Shown here piece after piece: positions 1-9,949 of a stretch of DNA of 64,000 nt (position 1 is the stretch's first letter; the number at the start of each line of letters is the position of its first letter). The notes under the pieces were generated by a model that saw nothing but the letters and a program-made list of their open reading frames with translations, did no database searches and was not told the DNA's origin. This DNA comes from Phytobacter palmae (lineage in GTDB: Bacteria > Pseudomonadota > Gammaproteobacteria > Enterobacterales > Enterobacteriaceae). The translations under genes were made by a program, and so were the position numbers. The DNA is taken from positions 62,001 through 126,000 of the forward strand of contig FONB01000009.1 in NCBI GenBank assembly GCA_900112785.1, read 5' to 3'.

Positions 1-546
1 CATATTACGCATCGCCGCTACTGGCATATCGCAAATATTCAGTACGCGGGCATCCGGACGCAGGCGACGTACCCCTTCGGCAACAATGGCCGCCGGGTTG
101 GAGTAATTTACAATCCAGGCGCGTTTATCCGCGTAGCGTTCCACCAGATCAATAAGTTCAACCATGGGCAGAATGGTACGCAAACCGTACGCCAGGCCAC
201 CAGGCCCACAGGTTTCCTGACCCACCACGCCATGGCGTAGCGGGATCTTTTCATCCTGTTCACGCATTTTGTACTGGCCGACACGCATCTGAGCGAAGAC
301 AAAATGGGCGCCGCTAAAGGCCGTTTGCGGATCGCTGGTGACGGTAAATTTGATGTTCTGGCTGTGGTCACGAATCACCTTTTCCACTACCGGCGCGATG
401 GTGCTCTGGCGGGCTTCGTCAATGTCGTAGAGGCGAATTTCTGCCAGAGGGAAATCCTCCAGACGCACCATCAGGCTTTTAACAATACCTGGCGTATAAG
501 TGCTGCCGCCACCGGCGATAGAGAGAATAAATGGGGGTTTCAACAT
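1..546 (-). CDS. aglB: 6-phospho-alpha-glucosidase, GH4 family (3' end cut off by window edge)
   Basis: Cytoplasmic hydrolase that would split 6-phospho-alpha-glucosides delivered by the PTS permease encoded just upstream. The first 182 residues of a family that is usually about 440 long are present. An N-terminal dinucleotide-binding loop (AGGGSTYTP, residues 11-19), the GQETCGPGG stretch, the NYSNPAA motif and the metal-site Cys172 (NICDMP) are all visible, which is the NAD/Mn-dependent GH4 signature. The start ATG at 546 follows a GGAG-like site 12 bases downstream of the permease stop, so the two genes are one operon with the permease first. The name follows Klebsiella aglAB; E. coli GlvA is the same family. 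The exact sugar cannot be read from sequence. Confidence 0.88.
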   Translation of the reverse strand, partial: MLKPPFILSIAGGGSTYTPGIVKSLMVRLEDFPLAEIRLYDIDEARQSTIAPVVEKVIRDHSQNIKFTVTSDPQTAFSGAHFVFAQMRVGQYKMREQDEKIPLRHGVVGQETCGPGGLAYGLRTILPMVELIDLVERYADKRAWIVNYSNPAAIVAEGVRRLRPDARVLNICDMPVAAMRNM

Positions 547-558
547 CTTTAGTCTCCT

Positions 559-2103
559 TTAGAGAAACGCCTCAACGGCTTCTCGCATTTTTTTGACATG
601 CAGCCCGTAGACCACCTGAACGTTATTGCCTTGTTTGATGACCGCTTTCGCGCCTGTCGCTTTCAGACGAGGTTCATCAATGGTGGCGACATCTTTCACC
701 GTGACGCGCAGACGGGTATAGCAGTTGTCTACCACCTCGATGTTGCCGCGTCCGCCAAGCCCTTCAATGATCGCCTCGCCAAGTCCATCGTTGTTACCTT
801 TGGCCTGGTAATCCTGTTTGCTGTAAAGACGTGTCTCTTCGTCTTCGGCTTCCCGGCCAGGTGTCTTCATATCGAAACGCAAAATCAGGAAACGGAAGAT
901 AATGAAATAGAGCGCGAACATGATGAGGCCGACCACGATGTACATTGGCCAGTTCGATTTCTCAGTACCGAGCGGCAGGTTGTAGAGAATGAAATCAATG
1001 ATGCCGTTTGCGCCGATCGCATGGACGTCAAAGAGGGAGAAAAGCATCATGCCGATACCGGTCAGCACCGCATGTACCACGAACAGCAGCGGTGCGACGA
1101 ACAGGAAAGAAAACTCGATAGGCTCGGTCACCCCAACCAGAAGCGAGGTCAGCGCTGCGGGGATAAGAATCGCTTTCGCCGCTGCTTTGCGTTCTGGCTT
1201 CGCGGTTAAATACATAGCCAGTGCCGCCGCGGGTAGGCCGTACATTTTACTGATGCCGCGCGCATCCCATACCACCGTACTACTGAGTTGTTTCACATCG
1301 GGACAAGCCATCTCGGCAAAGTAGATATTGCGTGCGCCCTGGTACATCGAGCCGCATACCTCCTGAGTACCGCCCAGCTCGGTATATAAAAATGGCGTGT
1401 AGACCAGATGATGCAGGCCGGTGGGCACAAGGATGCGTTCCAGGAAGCCATAAATTGCCACGCCGAATGGCCCGGCGCCTTTAATGCCCATTGCCAGTGT
1501 GCTGATGCCATGTTGGGCGAAAGGCCACAGCTCGCTCATGATCACGCCCAGCACCATAGAGACAGGCAGCATGATGATCGCCACAAAGCAGTGCCCGGAA
1601 TAGATAGCCATTGCCCCGGAAAACTGTACGCCGGAATATTTGTTGTACACATATCCCGATAGCGCGCCGGTGAGGATCCCGGCGAAGACCCCCATCTCCA
1701 GCACCTGCACACCCAGCACCATGCTCTGGCCTGCCGCTTTCATCTGATCTGCCGCTGCCAGTCCGCCCTGCATTTGCAAGGTGACATTCATGGCATTGAT
1801 AAAAACGATAAAGGTGACCAGGCCTATCAGGGCGGCATAGCCCTTATCTCGTGCAGCGAGGCCTACGGGGATGCCGACAGCGAACACCAGCGCCAGATTT
1901 GCCAGCACCGAGACGGCGGATTTTGCAATCAGTTGCCCGGTGTGTTGAACCAGCGGGTGACCGAGGAACGGCAAGTACTCTGCCAGGTTACCGTTGCCGA
2001 GAATATTTCCGAAGGCGATAAACAAGCCGACAATCGGCAAAATCAGCACCGGACCAAAGAGGGACTTACCGAAATTTTGTAGGGCGTTAACGGCTCTGCT
2101 CAT
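559..2103 (-). CDS. aglA: PTS alpha-glucoside permease, EIICB components
   Basis: Inner-membrane phosphotransferase permease that takes up and phosphorylates an alpha-glucoside (maltose or sucrose-isomer type). The 514 residues comprise an N-terminal EIIC domain of about ten membrane segments with the conserved TEPIEFSFLF loop, then a soluble EIIB domain whose phosphorylated cysteine is Cys461 in NCYTRLR. No EIIA domain is fused, so a chromosomal glucose-type EIIA is presumably shared. The start at 2103 (MSRAVNALQ) is preferred over a longer frame reaching 2181: an AGAGAG ribosome site precedes it and homologous EIIC proteins begin there. It is the first gene of a two-gene operon with the GH4 glucosidase, divergent from yfhM. 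Family assignment is firm; the substrate is inferred from the neighbour. Confidence 0.88.
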   Translation of the reverse strand: MSRAVNALQNFGKSLFGPVLILPIVGLFIAFGNILGNGNLAEYLPFLGHPLVQHTGQLIAKSAVSVLANLALVFAVGIPVGLAARDKGYAALIGLVTFIVFINAMNVTLQMQGGLAAADQMKAAGQSMVLGVQVLEMGVFAGILTGALSGYVYNKYSGVQFSGAMAIYSGHCFVAIIMLPVSMVLGVIMSELWPFAQHGISTLAMGIKGAGPFGVAIYGFLERILVPTGLHHLVYTPFLYTELGGTQEVCGSMYQGARNIYFAEMACPDVKQLSSTVVWDARGISKMYGLPAAALAMYLTAKPERKAAAKAILIPAALTSLLVGVTEPIEFSFLFVAPLLFVVHAVLTGIGMMLFSLFDVHAIGANGIIDFILYNLPLGTEKSNWPMYIVVGLIMFALYFIIFRFLILRFDMKTPGREAEDEETRLYSKQDYQAKGNNDGLGEAIIEGLGGRGNIEVVDNCYTRLRVTVKDVATIDEPRLKATGAKAVIKQGNNVQVVYGLHVKKMREAVEAFL

Positions 2104-2216
2104 AACGTTCTCTCTTATATGAACCGCAAAAAATAGGTGAAGATGCAGTAACGTTAGCAGGTACACATAAAAATAAGCCATCTATCTTGTTGTTTTAAAA
2201 ACAAATGACCTGAAAG

Positions 2217-2253
2217 GTAACATGTGACGTTACGACCTGTGATCGCGGTAACA
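2217..2253. promoter_or_regulatory. Putative operator and CRP-like site between aglA and yfhM
   Basis: GTAAC at 2217-2221 and GTTAC at 2229-2233 form an inverted repeat with a 7-base spacer, and GGTAAC recurs at 2247-2252. TGTGA-N6-TAACA at 2238-2253 matches the CRP consensus TGTGA-N6-TCACA at nine of ten positions. This suits catabolite control and a local repressor of the PTS operon that begins at 2103. The repressor gene is not in the window. Inference from motif only. Confidence 0.4.
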
Positions 2254-2381
2254 TGCCCGATCGAACCGGCTGAACATAGCGAAGCGCATTCCAGATTCCG
2301 GGAGGGTGTTTGTAATCGGCAAAGTCACGCATAATACTTACGCTTAACGAATTAACAGGCTTTGTGGGCCAGGGATAAAGG

Positions 2382-5300
2382 ATGAAACTGAAACGTTCGG
2401 CGGCGATAGCGATCGCCTTCTTAAGTGCGTTCATATTGGCAGGCTGTGATAACAACGATAAACCTCAGCAAGCGCAGGCCGCTCCGGCCGCAGCGCCAGC
2501 CGCGAGTCAAACCCCAACCGCGACAAAACCGGATGGTGAAAAACTCAAACAACTGGCGGCGAGCAGTGAAGGTAAGCCGTTAACGCTGGTTGATGCCTCC
2601 GAGGTCCAGCTTGAGGGCGCGGCTGCCCTGGTGTTGACCTTCTCCGTTCCGCTCGACCCGGATCAAAACTTTGCCCAGACTGTTCATGTGGTGGATAAAA
2701 AGAATGGCAAAGTAGATGGAGCATGGGAACTCTCCACAAACCTGAAAGAGCTTCGCCTGCGTCACCTTGAACCCAACCGCGAACTGCTGGTATCCGTTGA
2801 CCGTGGGCTGGTGGCGCTCAATAAAGCCACCTTTGGCATTGATTATGAAAAGGCGATTACCACCCGTGATATTCAGCCTACTGTTGGTTTCGCCAGCCGG
2901 GGTTCTTTATTGCCTGGAAAAGTGGTGGAAGGGCTGCCGGTAATGGCGCTTAACGTCAATAACGTGGATGTGAATTTCTACCGCGTGAAGCCGGAATCGC
3001 TGGCAGCCTTTGTCAGCCAGTGGGAATACCGTAATGCGCTGACGAACTGGGAGTCAGACAATTTGCTGAAAATGGCCGATCTGGTTTACACCGGTCGGTT
3101 TGACCTCAACCCGGCACGTAACACCCGAGAAAAACTCCTGCTTCCGCTGGGAGAAATCAAACCCCTGCAGCAGGCCGGAGTCTATATCGCCGTTATGAAC
3201 CAGGCGGGGCACTATAGCTATAGCAATGCCGCCACCCTCTTTACGCTGAGTAATATTGGTCTGTCCGCCCACCGTTACCATAATCGGCTGGACGTTTTCA
3301 CTCAGGGCCTCGAAAACGGTGCGGCGCAATCGGGCGTCGACGTTGTGCTACTGAACGAGAAAGGCCAGACGCTGGCGCAGGCGACCAGTGATGCGCAGGG
3401 GCATGCCACGCTGACCACGGACAAAGAGGCGGCGCTGATTCTGGCGCGTAAAGACGGCGAGACAACATTGCTCGACTTGCAACTTCCCGCCCTCGATCTG
3501 GCTGAATTTGCGATTGCCGGGGATCCGGGTTACAGCAAGCAATTCTTTATGTTTGGGCCGCGCGATCTCTATCGTCCGGGCGAAACGGTTATCTTAAATG
3601 CTCTGCTGCGTGACAGCGATGGTAAACCGCTTGCCGATCAACCCGTGAAACTTGAAGTGGTTAAACCGGATGGTCAGGTGATGCGTACCGTGGTGAGCCA
3701 GCCGACAAACGGTCTGTACCATTTCACCTACGCTCTTGATGCCAGCGCGCAAACCGGCACATGGTCTATTCGCGCCAATACCGGCGATAACCAGCTACGT
3801 AACTGGTCTTTCCATGTGGAAGACTTTATGCCAGAGCGCATGGCGCTGAATCTGACTCCACAACCGACACCGCTTAAAGCCGATGAGGATGTGGATTTCA
3901 ACGTCGTTGGTTATTACCTGTACGGTGCGCCCGCTAATGGCAACACCCTGCAGGGACAGCTCTGGCTGCGACCTTTACGTGAAGCGGTGAAAGCGCTGCC
4001 AGGTTTTCAGTTTGGCGATATTGCCGATGAAACTCTGACGCGTAGTCTGGATGAAGTGCATCTGACGCTGGATGAAAAAGGTCATGGTCAGGTTACAGCC
4101 CCCAGCCAGTGGCAGGAAACGCACTCCCCGTTACAGGTCATTTTGCAGGCAAGCCTGCTTGAATCGGGCGGTCGTCCGGTCACGCGTCGTGCTGAACAGG
4201 CGGTCTGGCCTGCACCTGTACTGCCGGGTATTCGCCCGCAGTTTGCCTCAAAAGCGGTTTACGATTACCGCACCGATACCACTGTCAACCAGCCCATTGT
4301 TGATGAAAATGGCAATGCCGGTTTTGACATTGTGTATGCCGATGCGCAGGGGGTGAAAAAAGCGGTTTCTGGGCTGCAGGTCCGGCTGATTCGTGAACGT
4401 CGCGACTACTACTGGAACTGGTCGGAAAGTGAAGGCTGGCAGTCGCAATTCGATCAAAAAGATCTGGTGGAGAATGAGCAGACGCTGGATCTCGCTGCTG
4501 ACGAAACCGGGAAAATTACCGTGCCGGTCGAGTGGGGCTCGTATCGCCTGGAAGTCAAAGCGCCTGATGAAAGCGTCAGTAGCGTACGTTTCTGGGCAGG
4601 TTACAGCTGGCAGGATAACAGCGACGGAACCGGGGCCGCTCGCCCTGACCGCGTCACTATGAAGCTGGATAAACCCGCTTATCAGCCGGGCGATACCATC
4701 AAGTTGCACATTACGGCTCCTGCTGCGGGTAAAGGCTACGCCATGATCGAGTCCAGCGAAGGGCCGTTGTGGTGGCAGGAAATTGATGTGCCTGCAACGG
4801 GGCTCGATCTCGCCATTCCGGTGGATCAGAAATGGCGTCGCCACGACCTCTACCTGAGTACGCTGGTGGTGCGCCCGGGGGATAAGTCAAAATCGGCAAC
4901 GCCGAAACGTGCCGTGGGCTTGCTCCATCTGCCGATGGGTGACGAAAATCGCCGCCTCTCCGTAGCACTGGAAACTCCGCAAAAAATGCGCCCCAACCAG
5001 CCGCTGACGGTCAAGGTGAAAGCCAGCCTGAAAAACGGCACTGTGCCAAAACAGGTTAACGTGTTGGTCTCCGCAGTGGATAGCGGGGTACTGAATATCA
5101 CAGATTATGTCACGCCAGATCCGTGGGAAGCCTTCTTCGGGCAAAAACGTTATGGCGCCGATATCTATGACATTTATGGTCAGGTGATTGAAGGGCAGGG
5201 GCGTCTTGCTGCATTACGTTTCGGTGGTGATGGAGACGAACTCAACCGCGGCGGCAAGCCACCGGTTAATCATGTCACGATCATCGCCCAGCAGGCGCAG

Positions 5301-7340
5301 CCGGTAACGCTCGATGACAATGGTGAAGGAACGGTCACGCTACCTGTCGGCGACTTTAACGGTGAACTGCGCGTGATGGCGCAGGCCTGGACGGCGGAAG
5401 ACTTCGGTAACAGTGAAAGCAAAGTGATTGTGGCAGCGCCGGTTATTACGGAGCTCAATACGCCACGCTTCCTGGCCGGTGGCGATACCAGTCGCCTGAC
5501 GCTCGATATTACTAACCTCACCGATAAGCCACAAACGCTGAATATTGCGCTGACGGCAAAAGGTCTACTGGCACTGGAGAGTGAGCAGCCGAAGCCGGTG
5601 AACGTGGCGGCAGGGGCGCGGATGACGGTATTTATTCCGGTACGCGCGCTGGATGGTTATGGCGATGGCGAAGTGACGGCTTCTGTTTCAGGCCTGACGT
5701 TGCCGGGAGAAACCTTCGCGACGCAGAATAAATCGTGGAAAATCGGTGTGCGTCCGGCTTACCCGGCACAGACCATCAGCAGCGATGTCATGCTCTATCC
5801 CCATGAGAGCTGGAATGCACCGGCTGAACATACGAAACGTATTTCGCCTGTGGCCCTGCAGGGACAGTTGTTGCTGAGCGGACGTCCTTCGCTCAACATC
5901 TCCCGCTACATTCAGGAACTGAAAGCCTACCCGTACGGATGCCTTGAGCAGACGGCAAGCGGGCTGTTCCCGTCGTTGTATACCAATGCCGCCCAGCTTA
6001 AGGCGATGGGTATCAAGGGTGACAGCGATGAACAGCGTCGTGCGGCAGTGGAGATCGGTATCTCGCGTTTACTGCAAATGCAGCGTGACGACGGTGGCTT
6101 CTCGTTATGGGATAAAAACGGGCCGGAAGAGTACTGGTTGTCCGCGTATGTGACTGACTTCCTGGTGCGCGCCTCTGAGCAGGGTTATAGCGTGCCGGTA
6201 GAGGCACTGAATAATGCCAATAGCCGCCTGCTGCGTTACTTGCAGGACCCATCGGTGATGGCAGTGCGTTACAGCGACGATGTACAAGCGACCAAATTTG
6301 CGGCGCAAAGCTATGCGGCACTGGTGCTTGCACGTCAGCAAAAAGCGCCTCTCGGTGCGCTGCGTGAACTGTGGCAGCGTCATGATCAGGCGAAAGCCGG
6401 TTTGCCACTGCTGCAACTGGGGATCGCACTCAAGCTCATGGGCGATGCACCGCGTAGTGAACAGGCACTGGCGCTGGCGTTAACCACACCGCGCGCGAAA
6501 GCGCAGCGCTGGATGGCGGACTACGGCAGCGATCTGCGTGATAACGCGCTGATGCTGTCGCTGCTGGAAGAAAACTCGCTATTGCCGGATGCGCAGAATA
6601 AGCTGCTGACCACCTTATCTGAACAGGCATACGGCCAACGCTGGCTTTCCACGCAGGAAAGCAATGCGCTCTATCTGGCAGGACGTCATTTGCAGGACCT
6701 GCCCGGCACCTGGCAGGCACAGACCTCTTTGACCAGTGAAGAGATTAAGGGCGATAAGCCGCAAACACGTGAACTCAATGCGGACCAGATGACGGCATTG
6801 ACGGTGACTAACACCGGGGAAAGCCCGATGTGGTTGCGTCTCGACAGTACAGGGTATCCGGAGTACACCCCGGCACCGGCCAGTAATGTACTGAATATCG
6901 AACGGCAGATCCTCGGTACTGACGGGCAGACAAAATCGCTGGCCTCGCTGAAAAGCGGCGAGCTGGTGTTGGTCTGGCTTGAAGTGCGCGCCAGCCACAA
7001 CGTGCCAGATGCGCTGGTGGTTGACCTTCTACCAGCCGGACTGGAACTGGAAAACCAGAATCTGGCCAGCAGTAGTGCGAGCCTGCAGGATAGCGGCAGC
7101 GAAGTGCAGGAACTTCTTAACCGTATGCAGCAGGCCGATATTGCCCATATGGAATTCCGCGATGATCGCTTTGTCGCAGCTGTCTCCGTTAGCGAAGGAG
7201 AGCCAGTAACGCTGGTTTACCTTGCGCGTGCGGTAACGCCGGGAACCTATCAGCTGCCGATGCCGCAGGTGGAATCTATGTATGTGCCGCAGTGGCGGGC
7301 CACAGGGGCCGCAAGCGGTCCGTTGATCGTTCGCCCATAG
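2382..7340 (+). CDS. yfhM: Bacterial alpha-2-macroglobulin lipoprotein (ECAM)
   Basis: Periplasmic protease-trapping protein thought to protect the cell once the outer membrane is breached. The 1652 residues are essentially the E. coli YfhM length. A lipoprotein signal peptide ends in the lipobox LAGC (lipidated Cys near residue 22), followed by a low-complexity Ala/Pro/Gln linker and a chain of MG (macroglobulin) beta domains. The thioester motif CLEQ starts at Cys1187, the same position as in E. coli, so the covalent trap is intact. The start ATG at 2382 follows AGGGATAAAGG. Only one base separates its stop from pbpC, the widespread macroglobulin-PBP1C pair in which one protein traps proteases and the other repairs peptidoglycan. 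Confidence 0.97.
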   Translation: MKLKRSAAIAIAFLSAFILAGCDNNDKPQQAQAAPAAAPAASQTPTATKPDGEKLKQLAASSEGKPLTLVDASEVQLEGAAALVLTFSVPLDPDQNFAQTVHVVDKKNGKVDGAWELSTNLKELRLRHLEPNRELLVSVDRGLVALNKATFGIDYEKAITTRDIQPTVGFASRGSLLPGKVVEGLPVMALNVNNVDVNFYRVKPESLAAFVSQWEYRNALTNWESDNLLKMADLVYTGRFDLNPARNTREKLLLPLGEIKPLQQAGVYIAVMNQAGHYSYSNAATLFTLSNIGLSAHRYHNRLDVFTQGLENGAAQSGVDVVLLNEKGQTLAQATSDAQGHATLTTDKEAALILARKDGETTLLDLQLPALDLAEFAIAGDPGYSKQFFMFGPRDLYRPGETVILNALLRDSDGKPLADQPVKLEVVKPDGQVMRTVVSQPTNGLYHFTYALDASAQTGTWSIRANTGDNQLRNWSFHVEDFMPERMALNLTPQPTPLKADEDVDFNVVGYYLYGAPANGNTLQGQLWLRPLREAVKALPGFQFGDIADETLTRSLDEVHLTLDEKGHGQVTAPSQWQETHSPLQVILQASLLESGGRPVTRRAEQAVWPAPVLPGIRPQFASKAVYDYRTDTTVNQPIVDENGNAGFDIVYADAQGVKKAVSGLQVRLIRERRDYYWNWSESEGWQSQFDQKDLVENEQTLDLAADETGKITVPVEWGSYRLEVKAPDESVSSVRFWAGYSWQDNSDGTGAARPDRVTMKLDKPAYQPGDTIKLHITAPAAGKGYAMIESSEGPLWWQEIDVPATGLDLAIPVDQKWRRHDLYLSTLVVRPGDKSKSATPKRAVGLLHLPMGDENRRLSVALETPQKMRPNQPLTVKVKASLKNGTVPKQVNVLVSAVDSGVLNITDYVTPDPWEAFFGQKRYGADIYDIYGQVIEGQGRLAALRFGGDGDELNRGGKPPVNHVTIIAQQAQPVTLDDNGEGTVTLPVGDFNGELRVMAQAWTAEDFGNSESKVIVAAPVITELNTPRFLAGGDTSRLTLDITNLTDKPQTLNIALTAKGLLALESEQPKPVNVAAGARMTVFIPVRALDGYGDGEVTASVSGLTLPGETFATQNKSWKIGVRPAYPAQTISSDVMLYPHESWNAPAEHTKRISPVALQGQLLLSGRPSLNISRYIQELKAYPYGCLEQTASGLFPSLYTNAAQLKAMGIKGDSDEQRRAAVEIGISRLLQMQRDDGGFSLWDKNGPEEYWLSAYVTDFLVRASEQGYSVPVEALNNANSRLLRYLQDPSVMAVRYSDDVQATKFAAQSYAALVLARQQKAPLGALRELWQRHDQAKAGLPLLQLGIALKLMGDAPRSEQALALALTTPRAKAQRWMADYGSDLRDNALMLSLLEENSLLPDAQNKLLTTLSEQAYGQRWLSTQESNALYLAGRHLQDLPGTWQAQTSLTSEEIKGDKPQTRELNADQMTALTVTNTGESPMWLRLDSTGYPEYTPAPASNVLNIERQILGTDGQTKSLASLKSGELVLVWLEVRASHNVPDALVVDLLPAGLELENQNLASSSASLQDSGSEVQELLNRMQQADIAHMEFRDDRFVAAVSVSEGEPVTLVYLARAVTPGTYQLPMPQVESMYVPQWRATGAASGPLIVRP

Positions 7341-7341
7341 C

Positions 7342-9666
7342 ATGAGAAAAGGGCGCACCTGGCGCTCCTGCGGGCTTTGGCTTGCGGGAGCGTTTCTTCT
7401 TATTCCGTTGGTTCTTTTTATTGCCGACAAACTCTGGCCGTTGCCTCTGAAAGAGGTCAATCCGGCGCGCGTCGTCGTGGCGGAAGATGGTACGCCGCTC
7501 TGGCGCTTCGCCGATGCCGAAGGGATCTGGCGCTACCCGGTGGCGATAGAGGATGTCTCCCCACGTTATTTACAGGCGCTTATCGAGTACGAGGATCGCT
7601 GGTTCTGGAAACACCCCGGCGTCAACCCACTTTCGGTCGCCCGTGCCGCATGGCAGGACATGCTGGCTGGAAGAGTTATCTCTGGCGGCAGTACGCTTAC
7701 CATGCAGGTCGCGCGTCTGCTCGATCCCCATCCGCGTACCTTTGGGGGTAAAATCCGCCAGCTGTGGCGGGCGTTACAACTGGAGTGGCATCTCTCCAAG
7801 CGCGATATTCTGACACTCTATCTCAACCGGGCCCCATTTGGCGGTACGTTGCAGGGCGTTGGGGCAGCAAGCTGGGTGTATCTTGGCAAATCTCCCGCGC
7901 AGCTCAGCTATGCAGAGGCGGCACTGCTGGCTGTCTTACCGCAGGCGCCCAGTCGGCTGCGTCCTGATCGCTGGTCGGAACGTGCGCAGGCTGCGCGGGA
8001 TAAAGTACTGGATCGCATGGTCTCGCAGGGCGTATGGAGTCAAAAGCAGGTTGAGGAGTCGCGTGAAGAACCGGTCTGGCTGGCGCCCCGCCAGATGCCG
8101 CAACTCGCGCCCCTCTTCTCCCGCTATATGTTAAGCAAAGACCCGGGTCTTAAAATTACCACCACACTTGATGCCAGCCTCCAGCGTCAGCTTGAAGACC
8201 TGGCCGCTGGTGTGAAATCTCGTCTGCCCCTGCGTAGCTCGCTGGCGATCATCGTCGTCGATCATACGGACATGAAAGTCCGTGGCTGGGTGGGTTCGGT
8301 GGACATTAATGACGACAGCCGTTTTGGCCATGTCGATATGGTCAGCGCTACCCGCTCGCCGGGGTCGGTGTTAAAACCCTTCATTTATGGCCTGGCGATG
8401 GATGGCGGTCTGATTCATCCCGCCTCGTTGTTGCAGGATGTGCCACGACGTACGGGTGACTATCGTCCCGGTAATTTTGACAGCGGTTTTCACGGCCCGG
8501 TCAGCATGAGTGAGGCGCTGGTTCGTTCTCTCAATCTTCCGGCAGTTCAGGTTCTGGAAGCATACGGGCCGAAAAAATTTGCCGCCACGCTGCGCAATGC
8601 CGGATTGCCGCTGAAATTGCCGGAAGGCGCGGAGCCGAACCTGTCGCTTATTCTGGGGGGCGCAGGCGCCCGTCTTGCGGATATTACCGCGGCCTATAGC
8701 GCCTTTGCGCGTCACGGCAAGGCCGGGCAGTTGCGTTTCCAGCCAGACGACCCGCTGATGGAAAGAACGTTGATGTCACCAGGTGCGGCGTGGATTATTC
8801 GCCGCATACTTGCCGGGGAAGCGCAACCCCTGCCGGACAGCGCACTCCCGCAAGTGGTGCCGCTGGCCTGGAAAACCGGCACCAGCTACGGTTACCGTGA
8901 TGCATGGGCCATTGGGCTCAATAGCCGCTATGTGATTGGCGTCTGGACGGGCAGGCCTGACGGTACACCGGTTGCTGGTCAATTTGGTTTCGCCAGCGCA
9001 GTACCCTTGCTCAATCAGGTTAATAATATGCTGCAACCCCGCTCCGCGCTGGAGCTGGCGCGTCTGCCACGGGATCCTCGTCCGGAATCGGTCAGCCGCG
9101 ACGTTATCTGCTGGCCTGGTGGACAGAGTTTGCCGGAGGGGGACAGCAATTGCCGCCGCCGTCTGGCGACCTGGCTATTGGATAACAGCCAGCCTCCCAC
9201 GATGCTGATGGCGGAACAGGAAGGGGCGCGCGGCATCCGTTTTCCTGTATGGGTAAACGCGCAGGGACAACGGGTTGCGGCCGATTGCCCCGATGCGCAG
9301 CAACGCACGGTCATAGTCTGGCCTTTGCCGCTGGAACCCTGGTTACCCGATGGCGAGCGACGGGCGGCAAGGTTACCTTCGCGCTCCAAAACATGCCCAG
9401 CGCGTGATGATAACGCGCCGCCGCCGCTGTTGCTCTCGGGGATCCGGGATGGCGCAGTAATCAAACGGTTGCCGGGGCGCTCGCAGGCGACACTGCCGCT
9501 ACAGGCTATCGGTGGGGAAGGGCGACGCTGGTGGTTTTTAAACGGAGATCCGCTTGAGGGTCATGAGCAAATCTTAAACCTTAGTCTTGATAAAAGCGGT
9601 CAGTATCAGTTACTGGTGATGGATGATGCCGGCCAGGTTGCGGCAGTTGAATTCGCGGTGCAATGA
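7342..9666 (+). CDS. pbpC: Penicillin-binding protein 1C, bifunctional class A PBP
   Basis: Inner-membrane peptidoglycan synthase with the active site in the periplasm. The 774 residues contain an N-terminal signal anchor (about 10-28), a GT51 transglycosylase domain with the catalytic Glu84 in EDRWFWKHPG and the SGGSTLTMQ motif, a transpeptidase domain with Ser342 in SVLK, the SLN motif and KTGTS at Lys511, then a C-terminal BiPBP_C domain ending near the stop. All catalytic motifs are intact. E. coli PbpC is 770 residues. It begins one base after the yfhM stop and is surely co-transcribed with it. PBP1C is dispensable in E. coli, and the linkage to yfhM suggests a repair role. Confidence 0.97.
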   Translation: MRKGRTWRSCGLWLAGAFLLIPLVLFIADKLWPLPLKEVNPARVVVAEDGTPLWRFADAEGIWRYPVAIEDVSPRYLQALIEYEDRWFWKHPGVNPLSVARAAWQDMLAGRVISGGSTLTMQVARLLDPHPRTFGGKIRQLWRALQLEWHLSKRDILTLYLNRAPFGGTLQGVGAASWVYLGKSPAQLSYAEAALLAVLPQAPSRLRPDRWSERAQAARDKVLDRMVSQGVWSQKQVEESREEPVWLAPRQMPQLAPLFSRYMLSKDPGLKITTTLDASLQRQLEDLAAGVKSRLPLRSSLAIIVVDHTDMKVRGWVGSVDINDDSRFGHVDMVSATRSPGSVLKPFIYGLAMDGGLIHPASLLQDVPRRTGDYRPGNFDSGFHGPVSMSEALVRSLNLPAVQVLEAYGPKKFAATLRNAGLPLKLPEGAEPNLSLILGGAGARLADITAAYSAFARHGKAGQLRFQPDDPLMERTLMSPGAAWIIRRILAGEAQPLPDSALPQVVPLAWKTGTSYGYRDAWAIGLNSRYVIGVWTGRPDGTPVAGQFGFASAVPLLNQVNNMLQPRSALELARLPRDPRPESVSRDVICWPGGQSLPEGDSNCRRRLATWLLDNSQPPTMLMAEQEGARGIRFPVWVNAQGQRVAADCPDAQQRTVIVWPLPLEPWLPDGERRAARLPSRSKTCPARDDNAPPPLLLSGIRDGAVIKRLPGRSQATLPLQAIGGEGRRWWFLNGDPLEGHEQILNLSLDKSGQYQLLVMDDAGQVAAVEFAVQ

Positions 9667-9675
9667 CGCAACGAG

Positions 9676-9800
9676 TATACGCGTCTCCCTTAAGCTGCCT
9701 TTGTGCTGACTGCACTCGTCCACCCCGGTTACTGACTTATGTAAACGGCCATAGGGGCATGCTCTTACCGCGTTAAGGGAACGTGAATAATTTGGTGTAG
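9676..9800. repeat. Diverged ERIC (IRU) element between pbpC and ndk
   Basis: About 125 bases, the canonical ERIC length of 126-127. It carries the recognisable ERIC core CCACCCCGGTTACTGACTTA, then TGTAA, a GGGG block, CTCTTACC and a GAATAATTTGG end. The outer ends read TATAC and GTGTAG, close to the ERIC terminal inverted repeats. It lies in the opposite orientation to the copy at 39457 and has many more substitutions, so it is older. No coding capacity. Confidence 0.7.
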
Positions 9801-9864
9801 AGACGTTTTGGTGAATGGTGTTGCTGAAACTCGTCTTATTTTAAAAAAATGTTACCTTTATCCA

Positions 9865-9893
9865 TAGGCAATGCCCGCGTTGCTCTTTATAAT
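9865..9893 (+). promoter_or_regulatory. Sigma-70 promoter for ndk
   Basis: A perfect TATAAT box at 9888-9893 has TAGGCA at 9865-9870 as a 17-base-spaced -35 element (four of six matches to TTGACA). It lies about 57 bases before the ndk start codon and is independent of the pbpC transcript. Confidence 0.6.
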
Positions 9894-9949
9894 CCGCGCC
9901 AGGTCATACGTATGTATGTACGACAACAGAACAACTTACAGGGGTTAAC

